Positions 14,752 to 18,511 of a DNA stretch of 18,511 nucleotides are shown here, one piece after another. The DNA lies in NCBI GenBank assembly GCA_024642185.1, contig JAHEBR010000021.1:1-18511 (forward strand). The letters run 5' to 3'. The position numbers and the translations under genes are program-made. A model generated the notes under the pieces. It saw only the letters and a list, made by a program, of their open reading frames with translations, was not told the DNA's origin and did no database searches. Source of the stretch: Marivivens sp. GTDB taxonomy: Bacteria; Pseudomonadota; Alphaproteobacteria; Rhodobacterales; Rhodobacteraceae. How positions within the stretch are numbered: position 1 is the stretch's first letter; each line of letters begins with the position of its first letter.

Positions 14752-16125
14752 ATGGTTAAAAGACGGCTCGCGATTTTCGCTCTTTCCCTGACAATTGGTT
14801 TTGGCGCCACAGCAGCGCGCGCCGAAACCCTCGGCGCGGCCCTTGCCAGCGCATACGAGACCAGCGGCCTTCTGGCGCAGAACCGTGCGCTCCTTCGCGC
14901 AGCCGACGAGGATGTCGCCCGCTCTGTCGCGGCGCTCATGCCGGTTTTGAGCTGGTCGGCCAACGTCAAGGCGACCGTCCTTGGCGATCCGCCGCCAATG
15001 GTCGATCAGATCAGCTGGGAAACCTACGCCGCCATTACGGCGCAGATGACGCTCTATGATTTCGGTGCCGGAGACCTTGCCGTGCAAGCCGCCCGCGAAA
15101 CCGTTCTTGGCACGCGCGAACAGCTCCGTGGGATCGAACAGCAAGTTCTGCTGCGCGCGGTTCAGGCCTATGAGAACGTTCGCCGCGAGACCGCCTACCT
15201 CGAACTGCGCCGAAGCGCTCTTCGCGTGATCGAGGAAGAGGCAAGGGCGGCCAAGGATCGGTTTGACGTGGGCGAGATCACGCGAACCGATGTGGCCCTG
15301 TCCGAGGCACGGCTTGCCGCCGCCAAGAGCCAGCTTGCAGCTGCCGAAGGCGCGCTGGCCCGTGCGAGCGAGGAATATGCCGCCGTCGTCGGCCACCGCC
15401 CCGGACGGCTTGATCCGGCTCCCGCCGCACCGCTTCCGGCATCGGAAACCGCAGCGCGCCAGATTGCGATGCAGAGCCATCCAAGCCTTGCTGACGCACA
15501 GCACAAGGTCGCGGCGGCCGAGCTTAACCTGCAGCGGGCCGAGCTGTCACTGCGGCCTACGGTGAATGGGTCGGGACAGGTGGGCGTGGATGGTAACGGC
15601 AATACTGCTGGTCAGTTTTCGGTGACAATTGGTGGACCCCTCTATTCCGGCGGCGCCATTGAGGCCTCGATCCGCCAGGTTGCCGCCTATCGGGACGCCT
15701 CGCGTGCCGGGCTTCACCTTGCCAGCGGCTCTGTGAGCCAGGGGATCGGCAATGCCTTTGCCAATCTCTCCGTGGCGCGGGCCGGGCGAAGGGCCTTCGA
15801 GCAACAGATCGCCGCGTCGAGCGTGGCCTATGACGGGATTCGCGAAGAGGCCGAGCTTGGCGCGCGGACCTCGTTGGAAGTCCTCAACGCCGAGCAAAGC
15901 CTTCTGGACGCCCGAGCGAGCCTGTTGTCGGCGCAATCGGACGAGGTCATCGCGAGCTATGTCGTTCTTTCGGCCATGGGCCTTTTGACGGCCGAGCATC
16001 TGAAGCTTGCCGTCCAGCTGTATGATCCCGCGGCCTACTACGACTTGGTAAAAGACGCCCCTTCGACAATCTCACCGCAGGGCGCGGCGCTTGATCGTGT
16101 CTTGCAGGCCATCGGCGGCAATTAA
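14752..16125 (+). CDS. tolC: TolC family outer membrane channel protein
   Basis: A 457-residue outer-membrane efflux duct that would trimerise and couple to type I secretion or RND pumps. The signal peptide is clear (KRR, hydrophobic core 6-19, TAARA-E cleavage at 24/25). The mature protein shows the two repeated helical hairpins of TolC: the first includes DVGEITRTDVALSEARLA in its second half, the second ELGARTSLEVLNAEQSLLDA; the repeats end with VLSAMGLLTAEHL. The segments around ISWETYAAITAQMTLYDFG and GQFSVTIGGPLYSGG are the paired beta-strand portions of the barrel. GGAGG precedes ATG by 5 bases. It is shorter at the C-terminus than E. coli TolC but complete for the family. Confidence 0.95.
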   Translation: MVKRRLAIFALSLTIGFGATAARAETLGAALASAYETSGLLAQNRALLRAADEDVARSVAALMPVLSWSANVKATVLGDPPPMVDQISWETYAAITAQMTLYDFGAGDLAVQAARETVLGTREQLRGIEQQVLLRAVQAYENVRRETAYLELRRSALRVIEEEARAAKDRFDVGEITRTDVALSEARLAAAKSQLAAAEGALARASEEYAAVVGHRPGRLDPAPAAPLPASETAARQIAMQSHPSLADAQHKVAAAELNLQRAELSLRPTVNGSGQVGVDGNGNTAGQFSVTIGGPLYSGGAIEASIRQVAAYRDASRAGLHLASGSVSQGIGNAFANLSVARAGRRAFEQQIAASSVAYDGIREEAELGARTSLEVLNAEQSLLDARASLLSAQSDEVIASYVVLSAMGLLTAEHLKLAVQLYDPAAYYDLVKDAPSTISPQGAALDRVLQAIGGN

Positions 16126-16153
16126 TTCCTCTTTCGGCTTTTGCCGCTATCAG

Positions 16154-16182
16154 TTGTCTGAATTTTCCTGAGCGGCTAAAGT
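16154..16182 (+). promoter_or_regulatory. Candidate promoter of the PopZ-like gene
   Basis: TTGTCT (16154-16159), a 17-base spacer, then TAAAGT (16177-16182), 26 bases before the ATG. A small CGGC-TTTT-GCCG hairpin (16135-16146) just upstream could weakly end the tolC transcript. Confidence 0.4.
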
Positions 16183-16208
16183 TGCGCTTGGGGCAAGGCA
16201 GGAAAACT

Positions 16209-17567
16209 ATGTCGGAACGCGTCACGAACGTCGAAATTGAAGATGTACTGACATCCATTCGAAAGCTTGTGGCTGACGGCGAGTGGATTCGTCAGCGCGC
16301 GGCTGAAGCCAATGCAGCAAGGGACGCCGAGCCGGTGGTTTCTGCGGTAGAAGCCGTTGATGATGCCGGAAAATTCGTGCTCACGCCCGCGTTGCGCGTG
16401 ATTGAAAGCCGCGCCGATGTTCGTGGCAAGGGCGAATCGCTCTTGCGGTTCCGCCGTAACGCCGAGCCCGAGGCCATGAACAATGCGGATCAGGGGGCGT
16501 TGGTCACACCCGAGGCGGAAACAGCAGAGCCTGAAGCCGCTGAAGCGCCGCACGGGATGAATGACGCGGCGACGGATCGCGCCGAAACGTTAGACGACGT
16601 TCTGGACAAGGACACTGTCGACGAGACCACCTCCGAGCCGGAAACGATCTCCGATATCCTCGAGATGTTCGATGGGGATGAGGATGAGAGCGTTGAGGAC
16701 CTCTCAGAGGAAGAAGAGGCGGAGCGGGGCGACTATCAGAGCCTCGGTGCGGCAATCGCGGAATTGGAAGCCGCCGTCGGAAGCGACTCGGACGATTGGG
16801 AACCGGATGGAAGCGAGACCGTCCTGAATGATTTCACCACCCCGCTGCGTGCGGTTGGTGGGATGGATATGCCCGATATCGTCGACGACGAGGACGGTAT
16901 CGACGAACCTCAACCCGAGGCTTCGAGCTCTGCTGAGGCGGTCGAAGAGGAAGACGAAGCCTTATTGGATATGCTCGAAAGCGAGGCATCGTCAGACGAG
17001 GCTCCGCTCGATCTTGCCTTCTTTGCGCGCCCCCGTGAAAAGTATTCGGAGCCGACCCAAGGCAAGCCGAGCGATGACGTTGAAGAGGACGCCGCCGACG
17101 AGAGTTCTCTGTCGTTCAGCCACGCTGCCTTTGACTATTCGAACGACGCCGAGGATGAAGACGCCGAGAGCGGGGCGGAGGCCGACGAGCTTGTGGGCCT
17201 TGAAGCTCTTGTAGAAGAGCCGGAAACGGACTTCGTCGAAGAAAACTTGACCGAGGAAGACTTGGTTGAGGACGAGCCGCAACAGGCAGATGTCGATACG
17301 GATGAGATGATCGATCAGATCGCTGATGCGATCACTGAAACCGCCGTTGAAAGCGCTGCTAGTGCGATTGTGGACGAGCTTGATGAAGATCTCGCGGCCT
17401 ATCTGAGCGAGGAAACCGCGCTTGACGAGGATATGCTTCGCGATCTCGTTACGCAGGTTGTCCGTAGCGAACTCGAGGGTGAGCTGGGCGAACGGATGAC
17501 CCGCAATATCCGCAAGCTTGTCCGCCGCGAGGTTTTCAGCATCCTCGAAAGCCGCGAGGCCGAGTGA
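16209..17567 (+). CDS. Large acidic, largely disordered PopZ/DUF2497-like protein
   Basis: A 452-residue protein with a conserved-looking N-terminal helix (VEIEDVLTSIRKLVADGE, 8-25) and a C-terminal helical module (404-450, LRDLVTQVVRSELEGELGER then RNIRKLVRREVF). Between them lie about 370 residues rich in Asp, Glu, Ser and Ala with no globular motif. This layout (short N-terminal helix, acidic disordered linker, C-terminal oligomerising helices) is that of PopZ, the alphaproteobacterial polar scaffold, but the linker is far longer than in Caulobacter PopZ, a protein of about 177 residues. Position downstream of a PCMT-like gene and tolC also fits. ATG at 16209 follows AGGA and is preferred to a TTG at 16182. 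The family call is an inference; the disordered acidic nature is directly visible. Confidence 0.6.
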   Translation: MSERVTNVEIEDVLTSIRKLVADGEWIRQRAAEANAARDAEPVVSAVEAVDDAGKFVLTPALRVIESRADVRGKGESLLRFRRNAEPEAMNNADQGALVTPEAETAEPEAAEAPHGMNDAATDRAETLDDVLDKDTVDETTSEPETISDILEMFDGDEDESVEDLSEEEEAERGDYQSLGAAIAELEAAVGSDSDDWEPDGSETVLNDFTTPLRAVGGMDMPDIVDDEDGIDEPQPEASSSAEAVEEEDEALLDMLESEASSDEAPLDLAFFARPREKYSEPTQGKPSDDVEEDAADESSLSFSHAAFDYSNDAEDEDAESGAEADELVGLEALVEEPETDFVEENLTEEDLVEDEPQQADVDTDEMIDQIADAITETAVESAASAIVDELDEDLAAYLSEETALDEDMLRDLVTQVVRSELEGELGERMTRNIRKLVRREVFSILESREAE

Positions 17568-18511
17568 TCAAACCTCGGCCGCGAGGCTTAGGATTGCATC
17601 AAGATCCAGGTGGGTTTCCATGTGATCGGCCAAAGCGTCGAGCGCGATCTCCACGTCCGCGCCATAGTTTGCCTGCGTTTCCGCAAGACCCAGGTCCTTG
17701 AGGAAAGCGGCGCGAAAGCCGTCAGCCGTAAAGAGCCCGTGCAGATAGCAGCCGCGTATGCGCCCGCTCTCGCTCGTCGCCCCCTCGCTGCGGTCACCGA
17801 CACGAAGCCAGCCCCGCGCCCGATCCGGCCCCTCGGTCTGGCCGATATGGATCTCGTAGCCGCTGACCGGCTCGCCGGATGCTGTATGAACCGCGTCTGT
17901 GAGGGCAAGCCGCTTGAGGGGCTTCATCTCGGTCACCACATCCAGAAGGCCAAGGCCCGCCACGCGCCCCGGTGCGCCTTCGATCCCCTCGGCGTCGACG
18001 ATCTCGCGCCCAAGCATCTGATATCCGCCGCAAATGCCCAAGACCTGCCCGCCGCGCCGCACATGGGCCTGAAGGTCGATATCCCAGCCCTGGGCGCGGA
18101 AATCGGCCAGATCGGCGATGGTCGATTTCGAGCCGGGGATCAGCACGAGATCGGCATCGCACGGCAGGGGCCGCCCCGGCTCGACGATCTCGACCGTGAC
18201 GCCCGGCTCGGCCGAGAGGGGATCGAGGTCATCGAAATTGGCGATCCGCGACAGGCGCGGCACGGCGATTTTCAGGGGGCCGCCGGGGCGACTTGCGATA
18301 TCCATGACGTCTTCGGCAGGGAGCTTCCACGCCAGCGGGAACCACGGCAGGATGCCGAGCGGGGACCAGCCGGTGCGCTCGGTGACGAAGTCCATGCCCT
18401 CGGTGAAGAGAGAGGGATCGCCGCGGAATTTGTTGACGGCAAAACCCTTGATCCGGTTGCGATCCTCTTCGGGCAGGATCGCATGGGTGCCGACGAGCTG
18501 CGCCATGACCC
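17568..18511 (-). CDS. cobQ: Cobyric acid synthase, C-terminal two thirds (N-terminus beyond window)
   Basis: Amidates adenosylcobyrinic acid a,c-diamide at four side chains using glutamine and ATP, in cobalamin synthesis. The visible part, numbered from an internal Met at 18506, includes the end of the ATP-binding domain (GFAVNKFRGDPSLF, 21-34; LGILPWFP, 50-57) and the glutamine amidotransferase domain with LIPGSKST (122-129), nucleophile C159 (VLGICGGYQMLG) and catalytic H256 (CYLHGLF). The frame stays open to the right edge, where codons before that Met read Gly-Val, in line with the family's GGV-x-AQLVGT segment. The gene therefore begins outside; full-length members are about 480-500 residues. 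Its stop codon directly abuts the stop of the convergent PopZ-like gene. Confidence 0.95.
   Translation of the reverse strand, partial: VMAQLVGTHAILPEEDRNRIKGFAVNKFRGDPSLFTEGMDFVTERTGWSPLGILPWFPLAWKLPAEDVMDIASRPGGPLKIAVPRLSRIANFDDLDPLSAEPGVTVEIVEPGRPLPCDADLVLIPGSKSTIADLADFRAQGWDIDLQAHVRRGGQVLGICGGYQMLGREIVDAEGIEGAPGRVAGLGLLDVVTEMKPLKRLALTDAVHTASGEPVSGYEIHIGQTEGPDRARGWLRVGDRSEGATSESGRIRGCYLHGLFTADGFRAAFLKDLGLAETQANYGADVEIALDALADHMETHLDLDAILSLAAEV

Overview
The window looks like part of a Rhodobacterales-type alphaproteobacterial chromosome. The core genes are GC-rich with strong G/C third-position bias. The gene set (DUF952-pyrD, a PCMT-like gene followed by tolC and a PopZ/DUF2497-like acidic protein, aerobic cobyric acid synthase, a PAS-linked class III cyclase) is of that type. 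The assignment rests on gene content, not on a search.

Left part (1-7560). A minus-strand DUF952-pyrD pair overlaps by ATGA, and pyrD runs off the left edge without its last residues. Divergently on the plus strand lies a secreted 5'-nucleotidase-family protein with unusual metal ligands, ended by a strong hairpin. That hairpin also serves a convergent small DUF4242 gene. Plus-strand genes follow: a YedK/HMCES abasic-site sensor, a cytosolic PAS/coiled-coil/adenylate cyclase, tRNA-Gly(TCC) and an ABC half-transporter of the MsbA-like class.

Middle part (7644-13911). A long-chain acyl-CoA synthetase is followed 20 bases downstream by a 44-base copy of the 3' part of tRNA-Cys. About 4.2 kb later the same 44 bases occur again (43/44 identical), this time inside a complete tRNA-Cys(GCA) on the minus strand. 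The DNA between the copies is less GC-rich than its surroundings. It carries GTGCAC-type repeat arrays exactly 59 bases inside each copy and two complete membrane histidine kinases, with no response regulator and no integrase. I read it as a very small genomic island integrated into tRNA-Cys, either non-autonomous or decayed. This is the main discovery of the window.

Right part (13912-18511). The core chromosome resumes with a PCMT-like methyltransferase, tolC and a large acidic PopZ-like protein, all on plus. Abutting the last stop codon is a convergent cobQ whose N-terminal half lies beyond the right edge.

Working together: the first and third parts are ordinary housekeeping and envelope functions (pyrimidine synthesis, DNA-lesion shielding, cAMP signalling, lipid activation, export, cobalamin synthesis). 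The island adds two sensor inputs that would have to act through response regulators encoded elsewhere.
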